A DNA stretch of 64,000 nt, from NCBI GenBank assembly GCA_024508935.1, contig JANINW010000037.1, forward strand, positions 62,001 through 126,000. The letters are read 5' to 3'. The notes under the pieces are model-generated. The model was not told where the DNA came from, did no database searches, and saw nothing but the letters and a program-made list of their open reading frames with translations. Each line of letters starts with the position of its first letter. Position 1 is the first letter of the stretch. The translations under genes and the position numbers were made by a program. This document shows, one piece after another, positions 35,688 through 45,247 of the stretch. This stretch comes from Flavipsychrobacter sp. Lineage in GTDB: Bacteria; Bacteroidota; Bacteroidia; Chitinophagales; Chitinophagaceae.

Positions 35688-36458
35688 ATGAAGACAAAAG
35701 AAGAAATAGTACACAACTGGCTGCCACGGTATACCGGAGAAAAGCTGGAAAATTTTGGCCAGTACATTATCATCTGCAACTTCAGTAATTATGTGCGCCT
35801 CTTTGCAGATATGCACAATGTAAAAGTGGTAGGTACTGATACGCCTATGCAATGTGCTACTGCCGATGGAATTACTATTATCAATTTTGGCATGGGCAGT
35901 GCCGGCGCTGCTACTATGATGGATCTCCTTTCGGCTATAAGCCCTAAAGCAGTGCTATTCCTGGGTAAGTGCGGCGGGTTGAAAAAGAAGAATAATGTAG
36001 GTGATCTTATTCTGCCCATTGCGGCCATACGCGGAGAAGGTACGAGTGGCGATTACTTTCCGCCCGAGGTACCGGCATTGCCTTCGTTTGCCTTACAAAA
36101 AGCTATATCTACTACTATACGCGAATATGAATGCGATTATTGGACGGGGACTGTTTATACCACCAATCGCAGGGTATGGGAACATGATGATACCTTTAAA
36201 GAATACCTGCGCCGCATAAGGGCGATGGCCATAGATATGGAAACGGCTACCATTTTCTCGGTAGGTTTTTATAATAAAATTCCTACAGGGGCACTGCTGC
36301 TGGTATCAGACCAGCCTATGATACCCGAAGGGGTGAAAACAGATATCAGTGATGCTGCGGTAACCCGTCAATACGTAGAACAGCACTTAAAAATTGGCAT
36401 AGATTCTTTGAAGCAATTAATAAACGATGGCTTAACCGTAAAACACCTCAGGTTTTAA
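35688..36458 (+). CDS. amn: AMP nucleosidase
   Basis: This 256-residue protein is of the short Bacteroidetes AMP nucleosidase type, which cleaves AMP to adenine and ribose 5-phosphate. It has a nucleoside-phosphorylase fold with INFGMGSAGAATMMDLLSA, then FLGKCGGLKKKNNVGDLILP. The MAIDMETATIFSVG segment contains the substrate-binding Met-Glu pair, and LLLVSDQPMIPEGVKT is near the end. The stop codon shares its last base with the ATG of the ABC gene (TAATG), so the two are translationally coupled. The E. coli Amn has an extra N-terminal domain that is absent here. Confidence 0.9.
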   Translation: MKTKEEIVHNWLPRYTGEKLENFGQYIIICNFSNYVRLFADMHNVKVVGTDTPMQCATADGITIINFGMGSAGAATMMDLLSAISPKAVLFLGKCGGLKKKNNVGDLILPIAAIRGEGTSGDYFPPEVPALPSFALQKAISTTIREYECDYWTGTVYTTNRRVWEHDDTFKEYLRRIRAMAIDMETATIFSVGFYNKIPTGALLLVSDQPMIPEGVKTDISDAAVTRQYVEQHLKIGIDSLKQLINDGLTVKHLRF

Positions 36459-38137
36459 TGCAGGAAGAAATAGTACTTTCTGTTGATGCGCTTACTATAT
36501 CATTTGATGGTAATGATAGGGTATTCACTGCTGTTGACAATGCTTCGTTTCAAATAGGCAGGGGAGAAACACTGGCTATTGTGGGGGAAAGTGGTTCGGG
36601 CAAATCACTAACCGCCCTGGCACTGGTGGGCTTGCTGCCAAGCCAGGCAAAAGTACAGGGACATATAGTATTGCAGGCAAATGGTACTAAAACGGAACTG
36701 TCGGGCCTTAATACCAACCAGGCATGGCGGCAGCTGCGGGGTCAGGAAATAGGTATGGTCTTCCAGGAGCCGATGAGCTCGCTGAACCCTGTTATGAAGG
36801 TAGGAAAGCAGGTACTGGAGACGATACGTAACCACCGGCAGATAGATGCAGCGCAGGCAAAACAGTTAGCTATAGAATGGCTGGGAAAAGTACAACTGCC
36901 GGAGCCTGAAAAATTATATGAACGCTTTCCGCACCAGCTATCTGGTGGACAAAAGCAAAGGGTAATGATTGCCATGGCCATGTGCAATGATCCGGCTTTG
37001 CTGATAGCCGATGAGCCAACCACCGCGCTGGATGTAACGGTGCAGCAGGAGATCATACAACTGATGACCCGCTTGCAAAAAGAACAAGGCACGGCTATGA
37101 TATTCATAACGCACGACCTGGCGCTGGCAGCAGAGAAAGCAGATAAGGTAATGGTGATGTACCAGGGGAAGGTAAAGGAGTATGGCACTGCAACTGCAGT
37201 GCTCGAACATCCCCAGGACGAATATACCAAAGCATTGCTGGCATGCCGGCCTTCTGCACAGGCTAAGGGCAAACGCCTGCCAGTGGTGAGTGATTTTATA
37301 AACGCAGCGCAGCAGCCAATAATGCCGGCATACCCTGTAATGGCTACAGGCGACGTTTTATTAAAAGTGAATGATCTCCGGGTATGGTTCACAGAACATT
37401 CAAACTGGCTGGGACGTCCTAAAGATTATTTCAAAGCGGTTGATGGTGTATCTTTTGATTTGCGGCGGGGAGAGGTGCTGGGCCTGGTAGGGGAAAGCGG
37501 TTGTGGTAAAAGTACCATCAGCCGCAGCCTTATGGGTTTACTGCCGGTAAATGATGGTGAGGTAATATTTAATGGTAAAGACCTGGCTAAAATAACGCGC
37601 GCTGAATGGGGGGGAGTACGCCGGCAGATACAAATGATCTTTCAGGACCCATTCGCGTCATTAAATCCGCGTATGACGGTAGGGAACATACTGGAAGAGC
37701 CTATGCAGGTACACCACATCGTACCGCAAGCAAATGTGCGGGCAGAAGCAAAACGGTTACTAGACCTTGTGCATTTGCCTGCAGATAGCCTTAAACGCTA
37801 TCCTCACCAGTTTTCCGGGGGACAACGGCAGCGGATAGGCATAGCAAGAGCGCTGGCGATGCGGCCCCAGCTTATTATATGCGACGAAAGTGTATCAGCG
37901 CTGGATGTAAGCGTACAGGCACCAATACTGAACCTGCTGAAAGAATTACAAGCTGAATTTCAATTGTCTTATCTCTTTGTATCGCACGACCTTTCTGTAG
38001 TGCATTATATGAGTGACAGGGTGATGGTTATGAAGGCAGGAAAAATAGTAGAAAGTGGGGATGCAACTCAAATTCTGAAGCATCCTGCTAACGCCTATAC
38101 ACAAAGATTGCTGGCAGCAATGCCCGGGCATAAATAA
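36458..38137 (+). CDS. Peptide-type ABC transporter ATPase with two fused NBDs (DppD-DppF-like)
   Basis: This 559-residue protein contains two complete nucleotide-binding domains. The first (about 1-265) has GESGSGKS, LSGGQKQRV, LIADEPTTALD and the H-loop ITHDL. The second (about 290-555) has GESGCGKS, FSGGQRQRIGIARAL, ICDESVSALD and VSHDLSV. The arrangement matches GsiA/YejF-type ATPases of oligopeptide or dipeptide importers. The Walker B Glu of the second half is intact (CDES). No permease or binding-protein gene is adjacent, so partners must be encoded elsewhere. It overlaps the AMP nucleosidase gene by one base and ends at a hairpin. Confidence 0.92.
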   Translation: MQEEIVLSVDALTISFDGNDRVFTAVDNASFQIGRGETLAIVGESGSGKSLTALALVGLLPSQAKVQGHIVLQANGTKTELSGLNTNQAWRQLRGQEIGMVFQEPMSSLNPVMKVGKQVLETIRNHRQIDAAQAKQLAIEWLGKVQLPEPEKLYERFPHQLSGGQKQRVMIAMAMCNDPALLIADEPTTALDVTVQQEIIQLMTRLQKEQGTAMIFITHDLALAAEKADKVMVMYQGKVKEYGTATAVLEHPQDEYTKALLACRPSAQAKGKRLPVVSDFINAAQQPIMPAYPVMATGDVLLKVNDLRVWFTEHSNWLGRPKDYFKAVDGVSFDLRRGEVLGLVGESGCGKSTISRSLMGLLPVNDGEVIFNGKDLAKITRAEWGGVRRQIQMIFQDPFASLNPRMTVGNILEEPMQVHHIVPQANVRAEAKRLLDLVHLPADSLKRYPHQFSGGQRQRIGIARALAMRPQLIICDESVSALDVSVQAPILNLLKELQAEFQLSYLFVSHDLSVVHYMSDRVMVMKAGKIVESGDATQILKHPANAYTQRLLAAMPGHK

Positions 38138-38160
38138 AGCGCTTCTTTTGAAAGCGCTTT
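38136..38160. terminator. Hairpin between convergent genes
   Basis: A 9-bp stem (AAAGCGCTT against AAGCGCTTT) sits between the ABC gene and the end of parE. Confidence 0.65.
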
Positions 38161-38165
38161 ATTTA

Positions 38166-40052
38166 TTATGCGGTAATTTCTTCTACCAGGTCTTTTTCTA
38201 CCCTTAGGTTATCAATGATGAATACCTGTCTTTGCGGCGTGTTCTTACCCATATAATATTCCAGCAGTTTCTGTATCTGCGCATCATGGCTTAGCAGCAC
38301 AGGTTCTTTACGCATATCCTCACCAATGAACTGGGCAAACTCTTCAGGGCTTATTTCACCAAGCCCTTTGAAACGTGTTATCTCCGGTTTGCTGCCCAAT
38401 TCTGCAATAGCTTTTTTACGTTCATCATCGCTGTAGCAGTAGATGGTTTTCTGCTTGTTACGTACACGGAACAGCGGCGTTTCCAGTATGTACACATGCC
38501 CGTTTCTTACCAGGTCGGGGAAGAACTGGAGGAAGAAGGTCATAATAAGCAGGCGTATGTGCATACCATCTACATCGGCATCGGTAGCTATCACTATATT
38601 GTTATAGCGCAGGTCGTCCATGCCTTCCTCTATATTAAGGGCATGCTGCAGCAGGTTAAACTCTTCATTTTCATACACCACTTTTTTGGTAAGACCAAAG
38701 CAGTTCAGTGGCTTACCCCGCAGGCTGAATACAGCTTGTGTTTCCACGTTGCGGCTTTTGGTAATACTACCGCTTGCAGAATCACCCTCGGTGATAAAAA
38801 TGGTACTGTCTAATTGTTTAGCCTGGTATTCTTCTTTGCCTTTTGTAGGTACATCATCATTCAGGTGTACACGGCAATCACGTAGTTTCTTGTTATGAAG
38901 GTTAGCTTTTTTAGCGCGTTCGTTCGCCAGCTTACGTATACCCGACAGCTCTTTACGTTCACGTTCACTTTGCTCAATGCGTTTTTTCAACGCTTCGGCC
39001 ACCGGTGCATTTTTATGCAGGAAATTGTCCAGCTCTTTTGCCAGGAATTCCAGCACAAAAGATTTCATAGACGGCCCGTTCTCATACACGTATTGCGAGC
39101 CGAGCTTCGTCTTCGTCTGAGATTCAAACACCGGTTCCTGTACGCGTACGGATATAGCAGCACAAATACTTTGGCGTACATCTGCCGCGTCATAGTCTTT
39201 CTTGTAGAAATCCCGAACCACCTTTACAAAGGCCTCGCGAAAAGCTGCCTGGTGCGTACCACCTTGTGTGGTGTGTTGCCCGTTTACAAATGAATACAGA
39301 TCTTCTCCGTAATCGCCTGTGTGCGTAATGGCTAGTTCTATGTCCTCACCTTTCAGGTGAATGATGGGGTAGCGCAGTGTTTCGGGATTGGTCTTGCGCT
39401 GCAGCAGGTCTAGCAGGCCATTTTTAGAAATAAAATTCCTGCCATTGAAATTTATTTGTAGTCCTGCATTCAGGAAACAGTAATTCCATATCTGGTTCTC
39501 AATGTATTCATTGATGAAATGATAGTGACGAAATACGCTGTCATCGGGGCGAAAGGTGACCAGCGTACCATTGGGCTCTGTAGTAGCAGCCTCTTTGTGC
39601 TCTTTTACCAATACGCCTTTTTCAAATTCAGCTTCTTTAGTTCTTCCTTCGCGGAAAGCAGCTACTTTGAAATAACTGCTAAGGGCGTTCACCGCTTTCG
39701 TACCCACACCGTTCAGGCCCACCGATTTCTGGAAGGCTTTACTATCATATTTGGCCCCGGTATTTATTTTGCTTACCACGTCTACCACCTTACCCAGGGG
39801 TATACCACGTCCATAGTCGCGCACAGTAACGGTACCATCATTTATTTTCACTTCTACACGCTTGCCGTGGCCCATCGTGTATTCATCAATACAGTTATCT
39901 ACTACTTCCTTTATCAGTATGTATATACCATCATCCATACTGCTGCCATCACCCAGTTTGCCTATATACATACCGGGGCGCAGGCGTATGTGTTCCCTCC
40001 AGTCAAGCGACCGGATACTATCCTCGTTATACTGGTTCATTAATTCTGCCAT
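38166..40052 (-). CDS. parE: DNA topoisomerase IV subunit B-like (type IIA topoisomerase ATPase subunit)
   Basis: This protein of about 628 residues has the GHKL ATPase domain ([13 protein letters not shown] ... [10 protein letters not shown]), the GYGRGIPLG-type loop (DYGRGIPLG), [14 protein letters not shown], a transducer domain and a TOPRIM domain (ITEGDSASG and [11 protein letters not shown]). It unlinks daughter chromosomes together with ParC. I chose the ATG at 40052 ([13 protein letters not shown]), which has a GAAAGAAG ribosome site; longer starts would add about 22 unrelated residues. ParC is not in the window. Whether the protein is ParE or a second GyrB is judged from length and the missing GyrB-type insert; ParE is favoured. 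Confidence 0.9.
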   Translation of the reverse strand: MAELMNQYNEDSIRSLDWREHIRLRPGMYIGKLGDGSSMDDGIYILIKEVVDNCIDEYTMGHGKRVEVKINDGTVTVRDYGRGIPLGKVVDVVSKINTGAKYDSKAFQKSVGLNGVGTKAVNALSSYFKVAAFREGRTKEAEFEKGVLVKEHKEAATTEPNGTLVTFRPDDSVFRHYHFINEYIENQIWNYCFLNAGLQINFNGRNFISKNGLLDLLQRKTNPETLRYPIIHLKGEDIELAITHTGDYGEDLYSFVNGQHTTQGGTHQAAFREAFVKVVRDFYKKDYDAADVRQSICAAISVRVQEPVFESQTKTKLGSQYVYENGPSMKSFVLEFLAKELDNFLHKNAPVAEALKKRIEQSERERKELSGIRKLANERAKKANLHNKKLRDCRVHLNDDVPTKGKEEYQAKQLDSTIFITEGDSASGSITKSRNVETQAVFSLRGKPLNCFGLTKKVVYENEEFNLLQHALNIEEGMDDLRYNNIVIATDADVDGMHIRLLIMTFFLQFFPDLVRNGHVYILETPLFRVRNKQKTIYCYSDDERKKAIAELGSKPEITRFKGLGEISPEEFAQFIGEDMRKEPVLLSHDAQIQKLLEYYMGKNTPQRQVFIIDNLRVEKDLVEEITA

Positions 40053-40146
40053 ATCAATCTTCTTTCCAGACTGCAAATAAATGAAATAAATCAAGCTCCG
40101 TACATTCCATATTTCCACATATTCCCGGCTATGGGCATAAATTTAA

Positions 40147-40170
40147 AAGCACCGGCGTTAGCCGGTGCTT
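40147..40170 (-). terminator. Terminator of the FadL-like gene
   Basis: A 10-bp stem (AAGCACCGGC against GCCGGTGCTT) with a GTTA loop, followed on the minus strand by TTTAAATTT, 26 bases beyond the stop codon. Confidence 0.85.
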
Positions 40171-40195
40171 ACATATGTATATTATAGGTGGTCTG

Positions 40196-41731
40196 TTAGA
40201 ATTTGAAACCTAAGGTCAAAGCTACGTTATTTAAATTATTTTTTATGTATGCAGTTGGGGCAATTATTGGATTATAGTTCAATACATAAGGATGTTCTGT
40301 ATGTTCATATTGGCTGTGAACAAATGCCAGGTCCAGGAACCAGCTATCCTGGCGGAAGCCCAGGCCTCCCGAAAAGTCCATCCTGTCGCCCATCAGGTTT
40401 TTATCCTGGTAGGGTGTACCATAATAGCCAAATCCTAACCTGATAGAAAAGTTCTCTATACGTCCTTCGGCCCCTATACGTACGTTAGAAGCGCCCCTGT
40501 AGGTCTTTTTTATCAGCTGGTTTACTTCAGATTCTGCACCTGCATAGCCATCCTGGTAATTGAACCGGGCTGAAGCATAGTTTACATATTCATAGTCGGC
40601 AGTAATAAATCCGTGCTTGCCAAGGAAGCCAGCCGCACTGATAACGCCCCTCCAGGGAGTGATGAGGGAATATTCAAACAGGTTTTCGGCAGCAGTTACT
40701 TTCGTTATGGGGTTGACATCCTGTTCGCCGATGTTGTATTTGAAATTCTCCGTATTAGTGGTCAAAGACCGGTTTTGTGCATCTTTCAGGCTGAAATAGG
40801 TAGGCGTATGAATAGCTGCACCTATCCTGAATTCATCAACAGGTTTGTAGATAAAACCCAGTTTCAGGTTGATACCGCTACCGGTAGTTGTGAGCGATTC
40901 TTTATAGGCCAGACTTTCAAAATTGTTGTTATGGTTGCCGGTGGCATCTGTTTCGGTATAGGTAACATCGCGTGTGTACCTAAGTGCTGGCACACCCAAA
41001 GTTGCACCCAGCATCAGTTTTTCCTGGTAATTGCCACCGAAAGAGATATTGATATCGGTGATGCCGCCACGCTCTTTTATAATACGTCCCTGGTTCAGGG
41101 CATCCGGCATGAGTGATAATGGTACGTAACGGCCACCGGAAGTATCCAGCAAATAAGACTGGTAACCCATGCCGGCAAGTGTGTTGGTATTGTCTATATC
41201 GGTAGGGTAGTTGTTGGCATCTATGCTGAATGCTTCACCACCACTACTGCCTATCAGTTTGTTATTAGCATCATACAGGGGCATCTTGCCATTATATGAA
41301 TAATTGCGGTTGAAATCTGCAATACGGTTGATACCTAAACCGAATGATACAGCTTTCCATTGGCTGCGCTGGTATCGTTTGCCGCGTGCTGCACTGGTAA
41401 ATACAACACCAAGGTTGTTGATGGTAAAGCGGGTATTGTTGTCATTGGTAGTAGTACCCTGGTATTTACCCGAGGTACTGTTTATTTTAAGAGAAGGCGT
41501 AAACGTAAACTCTGAGCTGCGGTACACACCTATGCCGGCAGGGTTTACGCCAAGTGCAGCAAAATCGCCGCCTATAGAGCCTAATGCGCCGCCAAAACCC
41601 ATAGAACGGGCTGTGCCTTGTGGAGATAAATAGGAATATCTTAATGCATCTGTTTCATCTTGCGCAATGGCGTAAAAAGAATAGCTGCCAAAGCAAAGCA
41701 GGAGGGCTAAAAATAAATACATCCTCTTCAT
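40196..41731 (-). CDS. FadL/OmpP1-like outer-membrane beta-barrel protein
   Basis: This 511-residue protein has a signal peptide (about 1-23, AIAQ). The family N-terminal segment GTARSMGFGGALGSIGGDFA is followed by ALGVNPAGIGVYR, as in OmpP1/FadL/TodX transporters of hydrophobic compounds. The rest alternates polar and aromatic residues in barrel strands and ends in Phe (ALTLGFKF), the usual outer-membrane insertion signal. In Bacteroidota such proteins are often labelled hemin receptor, but nothing here shows heme binding; a fatty-acid or hydrophobe channel is the conservative view. It is a single gene with its own terminator. Confidence 0.85.
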   Translation of the reverse strand: MKRMYLFLALLLCFGSYSFYAIAQDETDALRYSYLSPQGTARSMGFGGALGSIGGDFAALGVNPAGIGVYRSSEFTFTPSLKINSTSGKYQGTTTNDNNTRFTINNLGVVFTSAARGKRYQRSQWKAVSFGLGINRIADFNRNYSYNGKMPLYDANNKLIGSSGGEAFSIDANNYPTDIDNTNTLAGMGYQSYLLDTSGGRYVPLSLMPDALNQGRIIKERGGITDINISFGGNYQEKLMLGATLGVPALRYTRDVTYTETDATGNHNNNFESLAYKESLTTTGSGINLKLGFIYKPVDEFRIGAAIHTPTYFSLKDAQNRSLTTNTENFKYNIGEQDVNPITKVTAAENLFEYSLITPWRGVISAAGFLGKHGFITADYEYVNYASARFNYQDGYAGAESEVNQLIKKTYRGASNVRIGAEGRIENFSIRLGFGYYGTPYQDKNLMGDRMDFSGGLGFRQDSWFLDLAFVHSQYEHTEHPYVLNYNPIIAPTAYIKNNLNNVALTLGFKF

Positions 41732-41826
41732 CGTGTGAACTTTGTATTTATGACAAGAATTTATCGTGAACGTTTAAAATCTGTAACAAATATCTTAAAT
41801 CAAAAACTATGCCCTTGTTAAAAAAC

Positions 41827-41856
41827 GAACCCCGGCATTAACAAATGCCGGGGTTC
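41827..41856 (-). terminator. Terminator of the Gly/Tyr-rich protein gene
   Basis: A 13-bp perfect stem (GAACCCCGGCATT against AATGCCGGGGTTC) with an AACA loop is followed by GTTTTTTA on the minus strand. Confidence 0.9.
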
Positions 41857-41885
41857 TATGTAAAACTGTCATTTATTCGGTCATA

Positions 41886-43124
41886 TTACCTGCGCCCTCC
41901 GCCAAAACCGCGGCTTCCGCCGCCGCCACCGGAATTACCACCGCCGAAGCTGCGGCTTCCGCCAGAATTGCCGCTGTTGTAGCTGCGTCCTCCGCCGTTA
42001 TCAAAACTACGTGGCTGAGAATAACTTGGTTCGCTGCGCTGTTCATAGCGTGGTTGTGCCTGCTGGTAAGAAGGCTCAGCGCGCTGTATAGGTTGTGCCT
42101 GCTGTGCGCTGTTATCACCCCTGTTCCAGAAGCCCCTGCGTTCCGTACGCATTTCAGGTTGCGCCTGTGGCTGCGCTACGGAAGGGTTGTTTGCGTTAGT
42201 ATTGCCGTTATAGCGTGGGTCGGTAGCAGGTACGCTGCGTACATTGCCGCTATTGGCATTGTCTGAAGAATATACCGCACCGCGTGGTGTATTGTCTATA
42301 GAACGCAGGTTGCCATTGCCGGATGGGGCACCATTCACATTGCCTTGAGTATTGGAAGGGGCTGTTCTCAGGTTGCCATTCCTCAGCGGCGCAGTTGTAG
42401 TGGTATTCATACCACCCCTTGTGCCGGTAGAAGTGCGCAAGCCACCGCCAGGCATAGTATTAATGGATTGTCCGCGCGGGCCGTAAGTAACGCCCCTGTA
42501 AGCGTTGCTGTTACCGTAACCATAAGCACCGGAATAATATCCATCCCAGTAGCCATTATAGTAACCGCCACCATAGCCGCCCCAGCCATACCCGTAATAA
42601 GGGTAGTTCCAGCAGCTGTAATAAGCAGGATAACCATACCAATTGCTCCAGCCCCAGTAAGAAGACCAGTACGGGCCTCCCCAGCCAACACTTACGCTCC
42701 AGCCGGGACTGTATCCCCAATATGGATTATACCCATAACTGTAACCCCAGCCATTGCCATAGTACCATGGGTCATAACCCCAGTAAGGCCTGTAATAAGA
42801 ATTATAGCCAAAATGGCTGAGGCGTGATGAATAGTAATAATCATCATCGTCATAATCTATATAACCATCGCCGTCTGAACTGCTGCCGGTGCTGGAATAT
42901 ACTGCACCGTTATTGTTATCCTGGTTTTGCTGGTCTATAGCGGCTTGTTGAGTTGCCCTGTTGCGTGCTGCTTCCTCATCTTCCGCCGCCTGCTTTTCTG
43001 CTTCCTTTTGTGCTTCCTTGCTGCTGAAATAAATATCATCGTTCTGCGATCCTTTACTCTGGGCATGAGACACAGTTAGTCCCACACCTGCCAGAAATAA
43101 ACCGGTCAATAGGATGCGTTTCAT
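41886..43124 (-). CDS. Secreted Gly/Tyr/Asn-rich low-complexity protein
   Basis: This 412-residue protein has a signal peptide (about 1-21, VSHAQ) and a charged Glu/Ala coiled segment (about 35-65). A Tyr/Trp/Gly-rich middle follows (about 95-210, built from GYNPYWGY-like units), then an Asn/Gly/Thr/Gln-rich stretch. It ends in Gly-Ser-Phe repeats (SRSFGGG, GSRGFGGGRR). No catalytic domain is visible. The composition is that of prion-like or matrix-forming proteins; a cell-envelope or extracellular structural role is inferred. It has a distinct terminator and is divergent from proS. Proteins of this style are common but unclassified in this phylum. Confidence 0.75.
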   Translation of the reverse strand: MKRILLTGLFLAGVGLTVSHAQSKGSQNDDIYFSSKEAQKEAEKQAAEDEEAARNRATQQAAIDQQNQDNNNGAVYSSTGSSSDGDGYIDYDDDDYYYSSRLSHFGYNSYYRPYWGYDPWYYGNGWGYSYGYNPYWGYSPGWSVSVGWGGPYWSSYWGWSNWYGYPAYYSCWNYPYYGYGWGGYGGGYYNGYWDGYYSGAYGYGNSNAYRGVTYGPRGQSINTMPGGGLRTSTGTRGGMNTTTTAPLRNGNLRTAPSNTQGNVNGAPSGNGNLRSIDNTPRGAVYSSDNANSGNVRSVPATDPRYNGNTNANNPSVAQPQAQPEMRTERRGFWNRGDNSAQQAQPIQRAEPSYQQAQPRYEQRSEPSYSQPRSFDNGGGRSYNSGNSGGSRSFGGGNSGGGGGSRGFGGGRR

Positions 43125-43165
43125 TTTTTATAGATTTAATGGTAATTTTTGCTTAGTGAAATTAC

Positions 43166-43173
43166 TACTTTTG
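43166..43173 (+). promoter_or_regulatory. -7 box ahead of proS
   Basis: TACTTTTG matches TAnnTTTG, 49 bases before the ATG at 43223. No TTTG at the expected -33 spacing. Confidence 0.4.
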
Positions 43174-43222
43174 CGGCACTCCACCAATTGGAATAGACAA
43201 CGAAAAGCATGCCAGGTTTAAT

Positions 43223-44701
43223 ATGAGCAATAATTTAACATCCCGTAAAGAAGACTACTCTAAGTGGTATAATGATATTGTAAAAAAAGCAGGACTCGCA
43301 GAAAATTCGGAAGTGCGCGGATGTATGGTGATAAAGCCATATGGGTTTGCCCTTTGGGAGAATATGCGCGATGTACTGGACCGTATGTTTAAAGAAACCG
43401 GTCACCAGAATGCGTATTTCCCGCTGTTTATACCTAAGAGTTTTTTAAGCAAAGAAGCTGCCCACGTGGAAGGCTTTGCAAAAGAATGCGCGGTGGTGAC
43501 GCATTACCGACTGAAGAATGACCCCAATGGCGGCGGTGTGATAGTTGATCCCGAAGCCAAACTGGAAGAAGAGTTGATCGTGCGTCCTACTTCTGAAACC
43601 ATCATCTGGAGTACTTATAAAAACTGGATACAGTCTTACCGCGACCTGCCGCTGCTCATCAACCAATGGGCCAACGTGGTGCGCTGGGAAATGCGTACAC
43701 GCCTGTTCCTGCGTACTGCCGAGTTTCTCTGGCAGGAAGGCCATACGGCGCATGCTACTAAAGAAGAAGCCGTAGCTGAAACTGAGCAGATGCTGGAAGT
43801 GTATGCAAAGTTTGCAGAAGAATATATGGCTATGCCGGTGATACGCGGCGTGAAAACTGCCAGCGAACGTTTTGCTGGTGCAGAAGAAACATACTGCATA
43901 GAAGCAATGATGCAGGATGGCAAAGCATTGCAGGCCGGTACATCTCACTTCCTGGGGCAGAATTTTGCCAAAGCATTCGATGTGAAGTTTGCCGACAAGG
44001 ATAATAAGATGGAATATGTATGGGCTACTTCATGGGGGGTATCTACACGGTTGATAGGCGCACTGATAATGGCGCATAGCGATGATGAAGGACTGGTAAT
44101 GCCGCCGCGCATAGCACCATTGCAGGTAGTAATAGTGCCTATCTACAACAAAGATGCGGAAGCAAGGCAGAAGATAGATAACACAGCTGCTGATATAATG
44201 AGGGCATTGCGTGCCAAAGGCATCAGCGTGAAGTTTGATAATGACGATACCACGCGCCCGGGCTGGAAATTTGCAGAGCATGAACTGCGCGGCGTGCCCG
44301 TGCGTATAGCGTTGGGTGCCCGCGACCTGGAAAATAACCAGGTAGAAGTAGCCCGCCGCGACACTAAGGAGAAAGCTTCTTACCAGCTGGACGGACTGAC
44401 AGATGCAGTGGCACAATTGCTGGATGATATACAGCAGAACCTGTACAACAGGGCTTTACAGTTCCGTGCAGAACATACGACTAAGGTGGATAGCTGGGAT
44501 GAGTTTGTAAAAGTGCTGGATGAGAAAGGCGGCTTTGTAGCTGCACACTGGGATGGCACGCCTGAGACCGAGGAGCAGATAAAAGAGAAAACAAAAGCCA
44601 CCATCCGATGCATACCACTGAACAATGAGCAGGAAGCAGGTGTTTGTATACTCACAGGCAAGCCATCTATCCAGCGGGTATTGTTTGCAAGGGCGTACTA
44701 A
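43223..44701 (+). CDS. proS: Prolyl-tRNA synthetase, archaeal/eukaryotic-like short type
   Basis: This 492-residue class II synthetase has no bacterial editing insert. It has [14 protein letters not shown] at the N-terminus and motif 1-type [15 protein letters not shown]. Motif 2 includes [20 protein letters not shown] and [20 protein letters not shown], and motif 3 is [20 protein letters not shown]. The anticodon-binding domain starts around residue 290 ([12 protein letters not shown]), and the protein ends in Tyr (FARAY), a hallmark of this ProRS class. It charges tRNA-Pro in the cytoplasm. The next gene begins about 33 bases downstream and may be cotranscribed. Confidence 0.96.
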   Translation: MSNNLTSRKEDYSKWYNDIVKKAGLAENSEVRGCMVIKPYGFALWENMRDVLDRMFKETGHQNAYFPLFIPKSFLSKEAAHVEGFAKECAVVTHYRLKNDPNGGGVIVDPEAKLEEELIVRPTSETIIWSTYKNWIQSYRDLPLLINQWANVVRWEMRTRLFLRTAEFLWQEGHTAHATKEEAVAETEQMLEVYAKFAEEYMAMPVIRGVKTASERFAGAEETYCIEAMMQDGKALQAGTSHFLGQNFAKAFDVKFADKDNKMEYVWATSWGVSTRLIGALIMAHSDDEGLVMPPRIAPLQVVIVPIYNKDAEARQKIDNTAADIMRALRAKGISVKFDNDDTTRPGWKFAEHELRGVPVRIALGARDLENNQVEVARRDTKEKASYQLDGLTDAVAQLLDDIQQNLYNRALQFRAEHTTKVDSWDEFVKVLDEKGGFVAAHWDGTPETEEQIKEKTKATIRCIPLNNEQEAGVCILTGKPSIQRVLFARAY

Positions 44702-44734
44702 CAATTGTATATTGGAACTATAAACTTATACGTT

Positions 44735-45196
44735 ATGGCGGGTCTTTTTTCAGAAGAGAGCACCAATGGACTGGAAGTAAGTGAACTGGCAAAGTCATAC
44801 ATACGGGAGACCGCCCGATGGGCAAAATTTCTTGCTATTATGGGGTTTATTCTTGCCGGTATACTTACATTGTCTCTTATATCCATGCTGGCAAGTCCGC
44901 CGGGGGCAGAAATAAATCCTTATGTAGCTACATTTGGTAAAGCGGGTAATGTATTTGTAATATTTGTATTAGGTTTGGCAATCCTTGTATTGTTATATCC
45001 CGGCATTACCCTGTATAAATTTGCTAGCTCGTCTCAAAATGCTTGCCTTACTAACGATAGCATACAGCTTGATAATGCGTTCAAAAATTTGAAACGGACG
45101 TTTAGGTTTGTGGGCATCTATACCATATTTATGTTGTTCGTTTATGGAATAGCAATTATACTATTGCTTACAATCGCAGTGACAGCATCTGTGTAA
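44735..45196 (+). CDS. Small membrane protein, DUF5362-like
   Basis: This 153-residue membrane protein starts MAGLFSEES. It has an amphipathic LSELAKSYIRETARWAKFL-like N-terminal segment (seen as SELAKSYIRETARW), a hydrophobic segment at about 32-52, a second at about 68-90, and a third near the C-terminus. This pattern matches the DUF5362 group of Bacteroidota. A TTG start further upstream is possible, but the ATG at 44735 begins the conserved part. Function is unknown. It lies between proS and the ClC gene and ends at a long symmetric hairpin. Confidence 0.65.
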   Translation: MAGLFSEESTNGLEVSELAKSYIRETARWAKFLAIMGFILAGILTLSLISMLASPPGAEINPYVATFGKAGNVFVIFVLGLAILVLLYPGITLYKFASSSQNACLTNDSIQLDNAFKNLKRTFRFVGIYTIFMLFVYGIAIILLLTIAVTASV

Positions 45197-45207
45197 TGAA
45201 TTTGTAT

Positions 45208-45247
45208 AAAAAGAAGAAGCCCCGTCAATGCGGGGCTTCTTCTTTTT
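45208..45247. terminator. Long symmetric bidirectional terminator
   Basis: A 17-bp stem (AAAAAGAAGAAGCCCCG against CGGGGCTTCTTCTTTTT) with a TCAATG loop. Its right arm reaches the stop codon of the convergent ClC gene. Confidence 0.9.

Noticed and set aside
43636-43923. Antisense and alternate-frame ORFs inside proS and other long genes
   Set aside because: They are shadows of a well-supported gene: no ribosome site, no family features and compositions dictated by the sense strand.
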